This document shows, piece by piece, positions 34,225-43,190 of a DNA stretch of 64,000 nt. The notes beneath the pieces are model-generated. The model had not been told where the DNA came from. It worked only from the letters and a program-made list of their open reading frames with translations, and made no database searches. The stretch covers positions 18,209 to 82,208 of the forward strand of contig CAMJBH010000011.1 in the NCBI GenBank assembly GCA_946403855.1. Reading direction: 5' to 3'. The translations under genes and the position numbers were made by a program. The DNA comes from an uncultured Bacteroidales bacterium. Its GTDB lineage: Bacteria; Bacteroidota; Bacteroidia; Bacteroidales; UBA932. The first letter of the stretch is position 1. The number at the start of each line of letters is the position of its first letter.

Positions 34225-35180
34225 TAGCGAAGACGTATTGTATCACCCTCCAAAGGCACATAATCGTCGGGAAGCTTATTGAATCGCTTAAGCGAAGACA
34301 TACGCACTCCGAAACGTTGTGCAATGTCGCGCAGGCTTTCGCCGCCGTCTCCCGCAATATATTTATCCATTCCGCGAGCCGCACGTTTCTTTTTGTACTG
34401 CAGGAATACCACATCTCCAGCCTTCAACGGTTCCTCGTCGCGCAAGTCGTTATAGCGCAGAATCTCATTTGCGAACAATCCGTTAGCCCTGGCTATCGAC
34501 TCATAGGTATCGCCCTGGACGGCATATACGCAAGGAACGCCGTTCACACGGAAAACTTTACGGGACAACGAGAAGCGGTATTCTTCACGTGCCGCCACAG
34601 GGGTAACTTCCACCGGAGCCTCGATCTGCAAAGGAGACTCAGGCACTTCTCCTGCCTCAGTGTCAAAGCGATAGAGCTCATAATCCTCTATGACCTTTAT
34701 CAATTTGTCGGCATATAGACGGTCCGTTGCATAGCCTGCCTTTTTAAGCCCCCGGGCCCATGCCTTGTAATCCGTGGGATCCAGGTCGAAGAGGAATTTA
34801 TACCGGTCCTGGTAGCGCAGGAAATCGGAGTGATCCTTGAACGAAGCGGCTGCATTCGAGTACACCCTGAAACATTCGTTCGCTTTGTCATCATCTCTGT
34901 AGGTCTTCTTCCCTTTCCAGTCGGAATGACATTTGATGCCAAAATGGTTATTGGCCTTCGTAGCCAAGGTAGATTGCCCGGCAGCCGACTCCACAAGGCC
35001 CTGGGCCAGAGTTATGGAAGCCGGAACTCCGGAACGGTGCATTTCAGATATTGCAACCTGTGAATACTTTTCTATGTATTTCTGATAGGGTTCCGAGCCA
35101 GCTGCCAAAAGCAGAAAAACGGCACCCACAAAAGCAACTATTCTTTTCACGGGTGTAAATATACTAAATTTCAAAAACAT
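34224..35180 (-). CDS. Glucosaminidase-domain hydrolase with LysM repeats
   Basis: 318 aa from ATG 35180; a GTG at 35150 (VKRIVAFVGAVFLLLAAG) is an alternative that would avoid overlap with rnz. A signal peptide is followed by a GH73-type N-acetylglucosaminidase domain (residues ~45-180: ITLAQGLVESAAGQSTLATK, ANNHFGIKCHSDWKG, FKDHSDFL). Two LysM domains end the protein (YAVQGDTYESIARANGLFAN and AGDGGESLRDIAQRFGVRMS), for peptidoglycan binding. It probably trims or remodels the cell wall together with MltG. Confidence 0.9.
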   Translation of the reverse strand: MFLKFSIFTPVKRIVAFVGAVFLLLAAGSEPYQKYIEKYSQVAISEMHRSGVPASITLAQGLVESAAGQSTLATKANNHFGIKCHSDWKGKKTYRDDDKANECFRVYSNAAASFKDHSDFLRYQDRYKFLFDLDPTDYKAWARGLKKAGYATDRLYADKLIKVIEDYELYRFDTEAGEVPESPLQIEAPVEVTPVAAREEYRFSLSRKVFRVNGVPCVYAVQGDTYESIARANGLFANEILRYNDLRDEEPLKAGDVVFLQYKKKRAARGMDKYIAGDGGESLRDIAQRFGVRMSSLKRFNKLPDDYVPLEGDTIRLR

Positions 35181-35967
35181 CGCAATCAGAAGCTGCGACA
35201 GTATTTGAAAAAATAGCCCGGCATTCTTCCGCAAGCCCCTCGAAATCGGTAATGCGCGAAGAGTAGTGCCCTATTATCAAACGCCCGGCTCCGGCATCGG
35301 CGGCGCACTTCGCAGCCTGAACCGATGTGGAATGGAATCTGTGGGCGGCCTTGTCGGACATTTCTTCCGGGTAGGTAGCCTCATGGTAAAGAGTATTAAC
35401 TCCTTTTACCCACGAAGACAGTTCAGGGAAAGGTGCCGTATCAGAGCAATAGGCGTACGATTTTGCTATATAAGCAGGATTGGCCAGCCTGTGCCTTTCA
35501 CTTACAATCTCATCGAAGCGGAACCCATAGCACTCAATCTTGTGGTTCAGCGGGAAAGCACTAACCGTAAGTTGCTTGGAAGTATGTATGACGACAGGTT
35601 CCTTACAGTCAAGTTTGTGGAAGCGTATTTCATAGTTGTCGTCGGTTCCGAAAAAAGAAGAATAAAAAATAAGTACAGATCCCAGCGCCTGGGGTCCATA
35701 AATATCAAGCGGAGCGGTACGCCCGTACATGGCCATGGAGTTCAGCAAGCCGAAAAGTCCGAACAGATGGTCCCCATGAATGTGCGAGATGAAGATAGCC
35801 TCGACCCGCACAAATGAAAAATGGCAGCGGCGCATCTGCTGCTGAGTTCCTTCTCCACAATCAATAAGAAACAAGCGCCCGCCAGCAGACAGCATTTGGG
35901 CGCTTGGATTTCTATCAGAAATGGGCATAGCCGAAGCTGTGCCCATTGTCGTTACGGTAAATATCAT
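35164..35967 (-). CDS. rnz: Ribonuclease Z
   Basis: A 267-residue metallo-beta-lactamase-fold endonuclease that cuts tRNA precursors at their 3' end. It has the zinc-binding SHIHGDHLFG (H62, H64, D66, H67), the N-terminal GTASAMPISDRNPSAQML and LIDCGEGTQQQMRR, and the later LYHEATYPEEMSDKAAHRFHST. It is shorter than the ~305 aa typical of bacterial RNase Z but has all the motifs. Its ATG overlaps the rpsA stop codon by one base (TAATG). Its 3' end overlaps the glucosaminidase gene. Confidence 0.92.
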   Translation of the reverse strand: MIFTVTTMGTASAMPISDRNPSAQMLSAGGRLFLIDCGEGTQQQMRRCHFSFVRVEAIFISHIHGDHLFGLFGLLNSMAMYGRTAPLDIYGPQALGSVLIFYSSFFGTDDNYEIRFHKLDCKEPVVIHTSKQLTVSAFPLNHKIECYGFRFDEIVSERHRLANPAYIAKSYAYCSDTAPFPELSSWVKGVNTLYHEATYPEEMSDKAAHRFHSTSVQAAKCAADAGAGRLIIGHYSSRITDFEGLAEECRAIFSNTVAASDCDVFEI

Positions 35968-37748
35968 TACTCGCCTTTCTCGAGTTTCTCCTTGAGAGCT
36001 GCAAGAGCGTCGATGTCACCGAGAGTAGTCTTCTCGACATTTGCATTGACCTTCTTGACAGCCTTCTTGGTGGTCTCTGCCTCGGAAGCGGCGGCCTTCT
36101 CCTTAACCTCCTGATAGGTACGCAGGTGGCTCAGGATGATGCGGCGGGTGCTGCGACGCAGTTCGACGACCTTGAACGGAAGGGTCTCACCGGCAACTGC
36201 AGGCTTGCCGTCTTCTTTGACGATCTCGCGGTTGAATGCAAACCCCTCAACATTGCCGTCCAGGGTGATCATAGCGCCCTTGTCGGTCACGGAAGCGATG
36301 GTTCCCTCTACCACGGATCCCACAGGGAATTTGGCCTCGACCTCGTCCCAAGGATTGGTAGTGAGCTGCTTGTGTCCAAGGCTGAGTTTGTGGTTGGCCT
36401 CGTCGAAATCGAGAATCTGAACCTCGATGGTGTCACCGGTATTCACAACCTCTGAAGGATGCTTGATCTTGTTCCAGCTCAGGTCGCTGATGTGGACAAG
36501 TCCCTCTACGCCGTCCTCAAGCTCGGCGAATACACCGAAGTTGGTGACGTTGCGGACGGTAGCAGTGTGACGGCTGCCGACGGGATACTTCTCGCGGATA
36601 TTCTCCCAAGGGTTGGGGGTGAGCTGCTTGAGACCGAGGGAGATCTTGCGTGCCTCGCGGTCGATGCTGAGCACCTGTGCCTCAACCTCTTGGCCCTGCT
36701 TCAGGAACTCCTGGGCGCTGTGAAGCCTGGGGCTCCAGGACATCTCGCTCACGTGTACGAGACCCTCAACGCCGGGCTCAATCTCGATGAATGCGCCATA
36801 GTCGGCAAGCAGGATGACCTTACCCTTGACTTTGTCGCCAACTTTGAGGTTGGGATCCAGCTTGTCCCAAGGATGAGGAGTAAGCTGCTTGAGACCGAGA
36901 GCGATACGCTTCTGCTGCTCGTTGAAGTCGAGAACGACGACCTTGATCTTCTGGTCCAGGGAAACAATCTCCTCGGGGTGGTTGACACGGCCCCAGCTGA
37001 GATCGGTGATGTGGATGAGACCGTCCACGCCGCCGAGGTCCACGAACACACCGTAGTTGGTGATGTTCTTGACCACGCCCTCGAGGACCTGTCCTTTCTC
37101 GAGTTTGCCGATGAGTTCAGCCCTCTTGGCCTCCTGCTCAGCCTCGAGCAGAGCCTTGTGGGACACGACAACATTGCGGTATTCATTGTTGATCTTAACG
37201 ATCTTGAAGTCTATCGTCTGGTTTACGAACTGATCGTAATCACGGATAGGCTTGATATCTATCTGACTGCCGGGGAGGAATGCCTCGATGCCGAAAACAT
37301 CCACGATCATGCCGCCCTTGGTGCGTGTCTTCACAAAGCCCTTGACCACCTCGTCGTTTTCGAATGCCTCGTTGACCCTGTCCCAAGATTTGAGGGCGCG
37401 AGCCTTCTTGTGGGAAAGAACGATCTGTCCTTTCTTGTCTTCGGGGGACTCTACAAGGACTTCCACCTTGTCGCCTACCTTAAGGTCGGGGTTGTAACGG
37501 AACTCGGTAGCCATGATGACACCCTCGCTCTTACCGCCGACGGATACGACGACCTCACGCTTGTTGATAGCGGTCACCTCACCTTCCTTGGTCTCGTTTG
37601 CATCGATCCTTGCAAGGGTTTTGTCATAAGCGGCATCAATTTCCGCTTTTTCAGCAGTTCCGTAAATGTCGGAGCCACTTTCGAAGGCATCCCAATCGAA
37701 CTCCTCAGGAGGGATGGAAGCATTCAGTCTTTTTTCTTCATTTGCCAT
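35967..37748 (-). CDS. rpsA: 30S ribosomal protein S1
   Basis: 593 aa with six S1 RNA-binding repeats, each of about 70 aa (examples: GVVKNITNYGVFVDLGGVDG, ATVRNVTNFGVFAELEDGVE, GTIASVTDKGAMITLDGNVE). It binds mRNA on the ribosome. Bacteroidetes lack canonical Shine-Dalgarno sites on many mRNAs, and S1 may matter more there. The C-terminus has a Lys/Ala-rich tail. The gene has a long leader (-7 TAAATTTG at 37822-37829, about 75 bases before ATG), which could hold autoregulatory structure. It is coupled to rnz. Confidence 0.97.
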   Translation of the reverse strand: MANEEKRLNASIPPEEFDWDAFESGSDIYGTAEKAEIDAAYDKTLARIDANETKEGEVTAINKREVVVSVGGKSEGVIMATEFRYNPDLKVGDKVEVLVESPEDKKGQIVLSHKKARALKSWDRVNEAFENDEVVKGFVKTRTKGGMIVDVFGIEAFLPGSQIDIKPIRDYDQFVNQTIDFKIVKINNEYRNVVVSHKALLEAEQEAKRAELIGKLEKGQVLEGVVKNITNYGVFVDLGGVDGLIHITDLSWGRVNHPEEIVSLDQKIKVVVLDFNEQQKRIALGLKQLTPHPWDKLDPNLKVGDKVKGKVILLADYGAFIEIEPGVEGLVHVSEMSWSPRLHSAQEFLKQGQEVEAQVLSIDREARKISLGLKQLTPNPWENIREKYPVGSRHTATVRNVTNFGVFAELEDGVEGLVHISDLSWNKIKHPSEVVNTGDTIEVQILDFDEANHKLSLGHKQLTTNPWDEVEAKFPVGSVVEGTIASVTDKGAMITLDGNVEGFAFNREIVKEDGKPAVAGETLPFKVVELRRSTRRIILSHLRTYQEVKEKAAASEAETTKKAVKKVNANVEKTTLGDIDALAALKEKLEKGE

Positions 37749-37821
37749 TGTTTCAATAATTTGAATTAGTAATTTGACATTATGTTTTGTGCCCGCGGGA
37801 ACAGTTTCCCTAAAAGGCGCG

Positions 37822-37829
37822 CAAATTTA
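37822..37829 (-). promoter_or_regulatory. -7 element of rpsA
   Basis: TAAATTTG on the minus strand. It gives a leader of about 70 bases, longer than most in this window. Confidence 0.5.
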
Positions 37830-37875
37830 GACAAATTATTTGATTTTCGAAAACTTATATATTATTTTTTATTGC

Positions 37876-37883
37876 TATTTTTG
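37876..37883 (+). promoter_or_regulatory. -7 element of pnuC
   Basis: TATTTTTG, then CAGA and the ATG at 37888. This predicts a leaderless transcript. Confidence 0.6.
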
Positions 37884-37887
37884 CAGA

Positions 37888-38487
37888 ATGGAAAACATTG
37901 TAATCTGGATTCAGGCTATATCCCTCATCTGCGGTGTAACATATATGACGCTGCAGATTTTTCAACATAAGTGGATGTGGTATTTCAGCATCGCCACTTC
38001 AGTCACCGCACTCATCGTTGCATCCACCAACCGCGAAGCCGGGCAGTGGGCCCCTCTCTGGGCTCAGGTCATACTGAACATCTATTTGATAGTCATAGCG
38101 ATAATGGGTATCATCCGCTGGCGCAAGCTGGAAGGCGAAAGCGGCGGGCAGCTGCACGTAGTTCCGCTTAAAAAGAAGCGTCTGCTGACTGTGCTCGCCA
38201 TCATCGCCGTAGGTGCACCGCTCGTGTCCTTCATCCTCAGCAAGACCAGCGATCCCGCCCCTATTCTTGACGGAACCTCGCTTGTGCTGAGTTTCGTAGC
38301 CGCATGGCTGCTGTCCCGCTCCCACATCGAGCAGTATCCACTCTGGATTGTTGCCAACATACTTATTATTTCTGTTTACGCTACGCAATCCAAATGGCTC
38401 ATGGCAGTAATGTACAGCTACTACATAGTGACCTGCGTCATCGGATACATGAACTGGAAAAAGAAAGGAGTGATCGTAGAAGAATGA
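37888..38487 (+). CDS. pnuC: PnuC-type nicotinamide riboside transporter
   Basis: 199 aa, seven or eight predicted membrane helices. Family traits are IFQHKWMWYFSIATSVTAL, the Trp/Asn-rich QWAPLWAQVILNIYLI with GIIRWRK after it, and QYPLWIVANILIISVYATQS near the end. PnuC facilitates uptake of nicotinamide riboside, which is then trapped by phosphorylation. The substrate could also be thiamine or riboflavin (PnuT/PnuX relatives). The stop codon overlaps the recR start (ATGA), so recR is coupled to it. Confidence 0.9.
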   Translation: MENIVIWIQAISLICGVTYMTLQIFQHKWMWYFSIATSVTALIVASTNREAGQWAPLWAQVILNIYLIVIAIMGIIRWRKLEGESGGQLHVVPLKKKRLLTVLAIIAVGAPLVSFILSKTSDPAPILDGTSLVLSFVAAWLLSRSHIEQYPLWIVANILIISVYATQSKWLMAVMYSYYIVTCVIGYMNWKKKGVIVEE

Positions 38488-39095
38488 TTTCTTCTGACAA
38501 CTATCCGTCAACGGCCCTGAAAGAGGCCGTGGAGGCCATCAGCTCGCTGCCTGGCGTAGGGAAAAGAAGCGCACTGCGCCTTGCCTTGCACCTTCTCAAG
38601 CAGCCGTCGGATAAAATCCACCGTTTTTCGTCGGCGATTGCCAATCTTGCCGACGGCATTCACTACTGCAAGACCTGCATGATGGTGTCTGACGGCGACA
38701 CCTGTTCCATCTGCGCCGACCACAAAAGGGACCACAATACCATCTGCGTAGTGGAAAGCGTAAGAGACGTAATGAGCATAGAGGCCACCGGGCAATATCA
38801 TGGAGTGTACCATGTGCTCGGGGGCATCATCTCCCCCATTGCCGGCATCGGTCCGTCCGACCTCACGATAAAGGAGCTCACAGAAAGGGTTGGCCCGGAG
38901 GTCGAAGTCATTCTCGCCCTTTCGGGCGATGTCGAAGGCGAGACGACTTCTTTCTACATCTTCCGCCAGATAGCTTCCTCCGGTTGCAAAGTCACAACTC
39001 TCGCACGGGGACTCGGATTCGGAGACGATTTGGAATACGCCGATTCAGTAACTCTCGGACGTTCAATAATCAACCGCCAGACATTCAAGCCGTGA
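38484..39095 (+). CDS. recR: Recombination protein RecR
   Basis: 203 aa. An N-terminal helix-hairpin-helix (LPGVGKRSALRLALHLL), a C4 zinc finger (CKTCMMVSDGDTCSIC), and a Toprim domain (NTICVVESVRDVMSIEATG, then YHVLGGIISPIAGIGP). It works with RecF/RecO to load RecA at gaps. ATG overlaps the pnuC stop and its own stop overlaps the mntP start (TGATG), giving a three-gene coupled run. Confidence 0.96.
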   Translation: MISSDNYPSTALKEAVEAISSLPGVGKRSALRLALHLLKQPSDKIHRFSSAIANLADGIHYCKTCMMVSDGDTCSICADHKRDHNTICVVESVRDVMSIEATGQYHGVYHVLGGIISPIAGIGPSDLTIKELTERVGPEVEVILALSGDVEGETTSFYIFRQIASSGCKVTTLARGLGFGDDLEYADSVTLGRSIINRQTFKP

Positions 39096-39643
39096 TGGGA
39101 ATTACAGGTGACATACTCACGGCACTTTCCTTATGTGCCGACTGCTTCGCTCTGACTCTCTGTTCGGGAATCGCCTTCGACACAATAAAGAGGTCGGACG
39201 TCTTGAGGGCTGCCCTGGTGTTCACGGCCATTCATATCGGCCTGCTTGTGACCGGTTGGGGGCTCGGCAATGCCGTTGCTCCGCTGCTCATGAAAGTATC
39301 TCACCTGATAGGCTTTCTGCTGCTGCTCTATGTCGGCTCTACCATGGTCTGGGACGGTCTGAAAGGGCACGGAGAAGGGCGTGACCTTAAAACATGGAAA
39401 GGGCTCCTGCTCGGAGGCCTGGCCACAAGTATCGACGCCATGGCTGTGGGCGCCGCCCGGTCAATCGCAGGAGGCACATGGAAAGATTTTCTGCCGCTGG
39501 CCATTTCTCTCGCCGTCATTACCCCCATCACCGTTATAACAGGACTCTGCAGCGGCAACGCGATAGGACGACGCACCGGTCCAGTCGCAGAAATCATCGG
39601 CGGCTGCGTCCTTATCGGTATCGGAATCTCCCTGTTGTTTTAA
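39095..39643 (+). CDS. mntP: Manganese efflux pump MntP family
   Basis: 182 aa with six membrane helices. Two inverted repeats carry the metal-site Asp: LSLCADCFALTLCSG and LATSIDAMAVGAARSIAG. The protein exports Mn2+. The first Asp is in ADCFALT, a slight change from the DAFAVS of well-studied members. No Mn riboswitch was seen since the gene is coupled to recR. The structured element at 39656-39768 follows. Confidence 0.88.
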   Translation: MGITGDILTALSLCADCFALTLCSGIAFDTIKRSDVLRAALVFTAIHIGLLVTGWGLGNAVAPLLMKVSHLIGFLLLLYVGSTMVWDGLKGHGEGRDLKTWKGLLLGGLATSIDAMAVGAARSIAGGTWKDFLPLAISLAVITPITVITGLCSGNAIGRRTGPVAEIIGGCVLIGIGISLLF

Positions 39644-39655
39644 AAGCGCCTTCTA

Positions 39656-39768
39656 TTGTTTTCGCCAGCCGCAGTGCGGCAGCAGACATTGGCTCCCGAA
39701 AAGGGAGGGGACCCACGTCGTGGGGAGGATCTGCTACAGCACTGTGGCTGGCGAAAAACTATTCAGCA
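39656..39768. repeat. Multi-hairpin structured element between mntP and galM
   Basis: Outer arms TTTTCGCCAGCCGCAGTGC and GCACTGTGGCTGGCGAAAA pair over about 28 bases with a few mismatches. Inside lie two smaller hairpins: CTCCCGAAAAGGGAG and CCCACGTCGTGGG. It overlaps the end of galM (39759). It lies between convergent genes, so a bidirectional terminator or a small non-autonomous mobile element are both possible. Confidence 0.65.
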
Positions 39769-40883
39769 GTAAACCTATACAGGCACGTGTGCTTGTACAC
39801 TTCTCCAGGCCTCAGTATTGTGTCAGGGAACTGAGGGTTGTGCACAGCATCGGGGAATTTCTGGGTCTCAAGAGCAAATGCACCGCGGAACGGCACTGCT
39901 TTGCCGAAAAGGTCAACGGTCTTGCCGTCACCAAAGAAGTTCCCGCTGTAGAACTGAAGTCCGGGCTGATCGGAATACACCTCTAGCACTCTTCCGGACA
40001 CGGGACATACAACCCTTGCATCAAGGCTGAGACCGCCGGGGCCGGGGTTATAGTCTATTATCCAGTTGTGGTCGTAGCCATGACCGTGGCGGAGCTGCTC
40101 GTCATCGGCATCGATGAACTGACCTATAGGCCGGGGCTTGCGGAAATCCATCGGCCCTCCGTCTATGATGACCGTATGCCCAAGAGGTATCAGCTGATCA
40201 TCTACGGCCGACACGCCGCCGGAAGGAATCTGCATGATATGGTCCAGGATGTCGCCTTCCCCACTCCCCTTCAAGTTAAAGAAAGGATGATGCGCCAGAT
40301 TAATAGGCGTGGGAGCATCGGTTTGGGCTTCAAACTCAACCTTCAAGTCATGAAGATCGGTGAGGGTATAACGCACGCTGATAGTTTTGTTGCCGGGAAA
40401 GCCGCCCAGTCCGTCGGGATGCACCACCTGCAGCTTGAGGCTCCTGGGAGTATGCTCCACAACGTCCCATACGAGCCGGTCAATCCCAATGAATCCTCCG
40501 TGAAGAGTATTCTCACCATCATTCTTATCGAGCTGGTATTCAACACCGTCCAAAGTAAATGACGCACCACCTATACGGTTGGCGACAGGCCCCACGCAAG
40601 CACCCAAGAAACGCTCACCTTCTCCGTTCACGTAAGAGTCAATGTCAGCGCGGCCAATCACCACGTCGCGAAGGCATCCGTCCCTGTCGGGAGCCCACAG
40701 GCTTACGACGCGCGCTCCATAGTTAGTAATCTGAGCTGTCAAACCGCCGCCCTGGATGGTATAAAGGGAAACATCTTTGCCGTCGATCTGAGTTTGAAAA
40801 GCCTCTGACGGAATCAACTTTACGCTTTGCTCGGCGCAAGCGGAAAGCACCACCAGCGCCAGAATCGGAAGGAAATGTTTCAT
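39759..40883 (-). CDS. galM: Aldose 1-epimerase, lipoprotein
   Basis: 374 aa with a lipoprotein signal (LALVVLSACAEQ). It interconverts alpha and beta anomers of aldoses such as galactose, here in the periplasm. Catalytic His lies in INLAHHPFFNLKG and the catalytic Glu in FALETQKFPD. Substrate-binding blocks NYGARVVSLWAPDRDG, GPVANRIGGASF and LHGGFIGIDRLVWDV are present. Exported mutarotases are common in Bacteroidetes. It overlaps the corA stop by four bases. Confidence 0.94.
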   Translation of the reverse strand: MKHFLPILALVVLSACAEQSVKLIPSEAFQTQIDGKDVSLYTIQGGGLTAQITNYGARVVSLWAPDRDGCLRDVVIGRADIDSYVNGEGERFLGACVGPVANRIGGASFTLDGVEYQLDKNDGENTLHGGFIGIDRLVWDVVEHTPRSLKLQVVHPDGLGGFPGNKTISVRYTLTDLHDLKVEFEAQTDAPTPINLAHHPFFNLKGSGEGDILDHIMQIPSGGVSAVDDQLIPLGHTVIIDGGPMDFRKPRPIGQFIDADDEQLRHGHGYDHNWIIDYNPGPGGLSLDARVVCPVSGRVLEVYSDQPGLQFYSGNFFGDGKTVDLFGKAVPFRGAFALETQKFPDAVHNPQFPDTILRPGEVYKHTCLYRFTAE

Positions 40884-41833
40884 AACATCTTTTTATGCTT
40901 GAAAATAAGCCAAATACCCACAACAAGGAATACCATCAGCAAGGCAATTGCACCCCAGGCCCACCATTTATCGGCAAACGGCAGCGTGACGTTCATGCCA
41001 TAGAAACTGGCGACCAGGGTGGCAGGCATGAGAAGTAGGGATATGAGAGTGAAGATTTTCATTATCCTGTTCTGCTCCAGATTGATAAGACCCACCACAG
41101 TATCCTGCAGATACTCAAGCCTTTCGAAAGCGAAATTGGTATGGTTGATGAGCGAAGCAATATCCTGAAGAATCACGCCCAGGTCTTCCCGCAGCTCCGA
41201 GTTCTTGGGGCAGCGTTTGCTCTTGACTATATTGGATATGAGACGCTGTTTATCGACCACATTTTCCCGGACGAACATTGCGTTTTCCTGCAACTGATTG
41301 ATGTCCAGAAGAAACTCTTCGTTGATATCCTCCTGTTGGTTGATACGCTTGCTGAACAGCGAAACGTCTTTTGAAATGAGCTCGACAATATCGGCGTCAA
41401 GGTCCACACGTTTGTCCATAATCTCCACGAACACGGTGAAACCGTCCGGGAATTGATCGGGAAGCGCCTGTATCTTGCGCTGCAGGGTATCAAAGGAGCG
41501 CAGCGGAATTTCACGAAGTGTGGTAAGGATCTTGTCGGTCAGGATGAACGAAACAGGATCCATCAACATTTCGTCATCTGCGGGAGACAAAAAATTGGTG
41601 TTGGCGTAGATTGCTTTGTCGTCCTCGGAGAAACGGGAGGAACTTTCAATTTCTTCAGCCTGTGCCCGGCTTTGAATCTCGACATCCAGGAAACTCTCGG
41701 TAGCCCGCTTTTCATCTCCGCTCGGGGAGATGAGGTCGATCCAAAGCACGTTATTCTTGCCGATGGCAGCAAATTTCTTTTCTGACTGGGCGAGAAGGAT
41801 TTCCTCCCCGCTGCGATAGAAAATTCTGATCAT
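40880..41833 (-). CDS. corA: CorA-type magnesium/cobalt channel
   Basis: 317 aa. The N-terminal alpha/beta cytoplasmic domain is followed by long helices (residues ~150-250), two membrane helices and the selectivity loop YGMNVTLPF. It imports Mg2+ as a pentamer. The ATG at 41833 is preceded by GGAGGG, one of the few Shine-Dalgarno-like sites in the window. Palindrome D lies just upstream. A CorA/galM pairing has no obvious metabolic meaning. Confidence 0.93.
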   Translation of the reverse strand: MIRIFYRSGEEILLAQSEKKFAAIGKNNVLWIDLISPSGDEKRATESFLDVEIQSRAQAEEIESSSRFSEDDKAIYANTNFLSPADDEMLMDPVSFILTDKILTTLREIPLRSFDTLQRKIQALPDQFPDGFTVFVEIMDKRVDLDADIVELISKDVSLFSKRINQQEDINEEFLLDINQLQENAMFVRENVVDKQRLISNIVKSKRCPKNSELREDLGVILQDIASLINHTNFAFERLEYLQDTVVGLINLEQNRIMKIFTLISLLLMPATLVASFYGMNVTLPFADKWWAWGAIALLMVFLVVGIWLIFKHKKML

Positions 41834-41922
41834 CTTGCCCTCCTTTTTTGTTCCCGGCACACTTGTCGGAAGGGTTGAACTGAAGTGTTAGCGCTGCAAA
41901 GGTAAAAATTTTTTCATAAAAA

Positions 41923-41989
41923 AAAGTCCGGTACTGTCCTGCTCCCAAAAATATTTGGGGAAAAGGGTGCAGGACAGCACCGGACCTTT
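41923..41989 (+). repeat. Core-conserved palindrome, copy D
   Basis: Arms starting AAAGTCCGGTACTGTCCTGC pair with three or four mismatches around CCCAAAAATATTTGGGGAAAA, a variant of the shared centre, here on the plus strand. It lies between fba and corA, both on the minus strand, so its direction is opposite to them. Confidence 0.75.
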
Positions 41990-42006
41990 ATAAAAATGAT
42001 GCTGTT

Positions 42007-43011
42007 CTAGCGGGCTTTGCCGTTGGAACCAAGCACATTGATGATCTTGTGTATGTACATCTTCTTCATCTCCTCGCGTGCAGGCTTGAGATACTGACGA
42101 GGATCGAAATGTCCGGGGAACTCATCAAAATGCTGACGGATAGCTGCAGTCATGGCAAGACGGCTGTCAGAGTCGATATTGATCTTGCAGACAGCGCTCT
42201 TGGCAGCCTTGCGGAGCTGCTCCTCAGGAATACCGATAGCGTCGGGCAGTTTGCCGCCGTGGGCGTTGATGATGTCAACATACTCCTGGGGAACCGATGA
42301 AGATCCGTGAAGTACGATAGGGAAACCGGGGAGTTTCTTCTCGATGGCCTTCAGCACGTCAAATGCGAGGGGCGGAGGTACGAGTTTGCCGGTCTTGGGA
42401 TCACGGGTGCACTGCTCGGGCTTGAATTTGTATGCACCGTGGCTGGTTCCGATGGAGATTGCAAGAGAATCGCACTTGGTCTTCTTGACAAAGTCAATCA
42501 CGTCCTCGGGCTTGGTGTAATGGGAAGCCTCGGAAGAGACCTCATCCTCAACACCTGCCAGCACACCGAGTTCAGCCTCGACGGTGACATCGTACTTGTG
42601 TGCGTAGTTGACCACCTTGCGGGACAGGGCGACGTTCTCGTCGTAAGGGAGAGCGGAACCGTCGATCATGACAGAAGAGAAGCCGAAATCGACACAGCTC
42701 TTGCAGAGCTCATAGCTGTCGCCATGATCAAGGTGAAGAACGATCTGCGGGCGCTTCCAACCAAGTTCCTTGGCATATTCAACAGCTCCCTGGGCCATGT
42801 AGCGAAGGAGGGTCTGGTTCGCATAATTGCGGGCACCCTTGCTCACCTGGAGGATAACGGGAGACTTGGTCTCTGCAGCGGCCTGGATAATGGCCTGAAG
42901 CTGCTCCATGTTGTTGAAGTTGAATGCAGGAATGGCGTAACCGCCCTTGACGGCCTTGGCAAACATCTCGCGTGTGTTCACAAGGCCAAGATCTTTAAAA
43001 GAAACTTTCAT
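42007..43011 (-). CDS. fba: Class II fructose-bisphosphate aldolase
   Basis: 334 aa. Zn2+-dependent aldol cleavage of fructose-1,6-bisphosphate in glycolysis. Zinc ligands and active-site blocks: IVLHLDHGDS, VEAELGVLAG, SIGTSHGAYKF and IVLHGSSSVP. The sequence NINIDSDSRLAMTAAIRQHF is typical of class II enzymes. It has a TATATTTG (-7) element at 43050-43057. Ordinary core gene; single cistron. Confidence 0.96.
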   Translation of the reverse strand: MKVSFKDLGLVNTREMFAKAVKGGYAIPAFNFNNMEQLQAIIQAAAETKSPVILQVSKGARNYANQTLLRYMAQGAVEYAKELGWKRPQIVLHLDHGDSYELCKSCVDFGFSSVMIDGSALPYDENVALSRKVVNYAHKYDVTVEAELGVLAGVEDEVSSEASHYTKPEDVIDFVKKTKCDSLAISIGTSHGAYKFKPEQCTRDPKTGKLVPPPLAFDVLKAIEKKLPGFPIVLHGSSSVPQEYVDIINAHGGKLPDAIGIPEEQLRKAAKSAVCKINIDSDSRLAMTAAIRQHFDEFPGHFDPRQYLKPAREEMKKMYIHKIINVLGSNGKAR

Positions 43012-43106
43012 AATGTATTAATGAATTACTAACGTTCATGTAAATCACGCAAATATAGCAATTCTTTTCGACATTGTAAAATAATTGCTATCTTCGTTGC
43101 GGTTTA

Positions 43107-43175
43107 TTCCTCCGTCAGACCCCTCCCATAAAACATGGGGAAAAGGGCTGCCGGAGCAGGGGCCTGACGCAGGAA
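43107..43175 (+). repeat. Core-conserved palindrome, copy E
   Basis: The centre CCATAAAACATGGGGAAAA is exact. Arms TTCCTCCGTCAGACCCCT and AGGGGCCTGACGCAGGAA pair with two mismatches, but ten extra bases (CTGCCGGAGC) sit in the right arm. It lies between the divergent fba and gmk promoters, where no terminator is expected. Confidence 0.8.
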
Positions 43176-43190
43176 CGATAACAAACTAAA

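Noticed and set aside
36459..37769. Plus-strand open frame of 436 codons
   Set aside because: Antisense of rpsA; the sense frame has six S1 domains.
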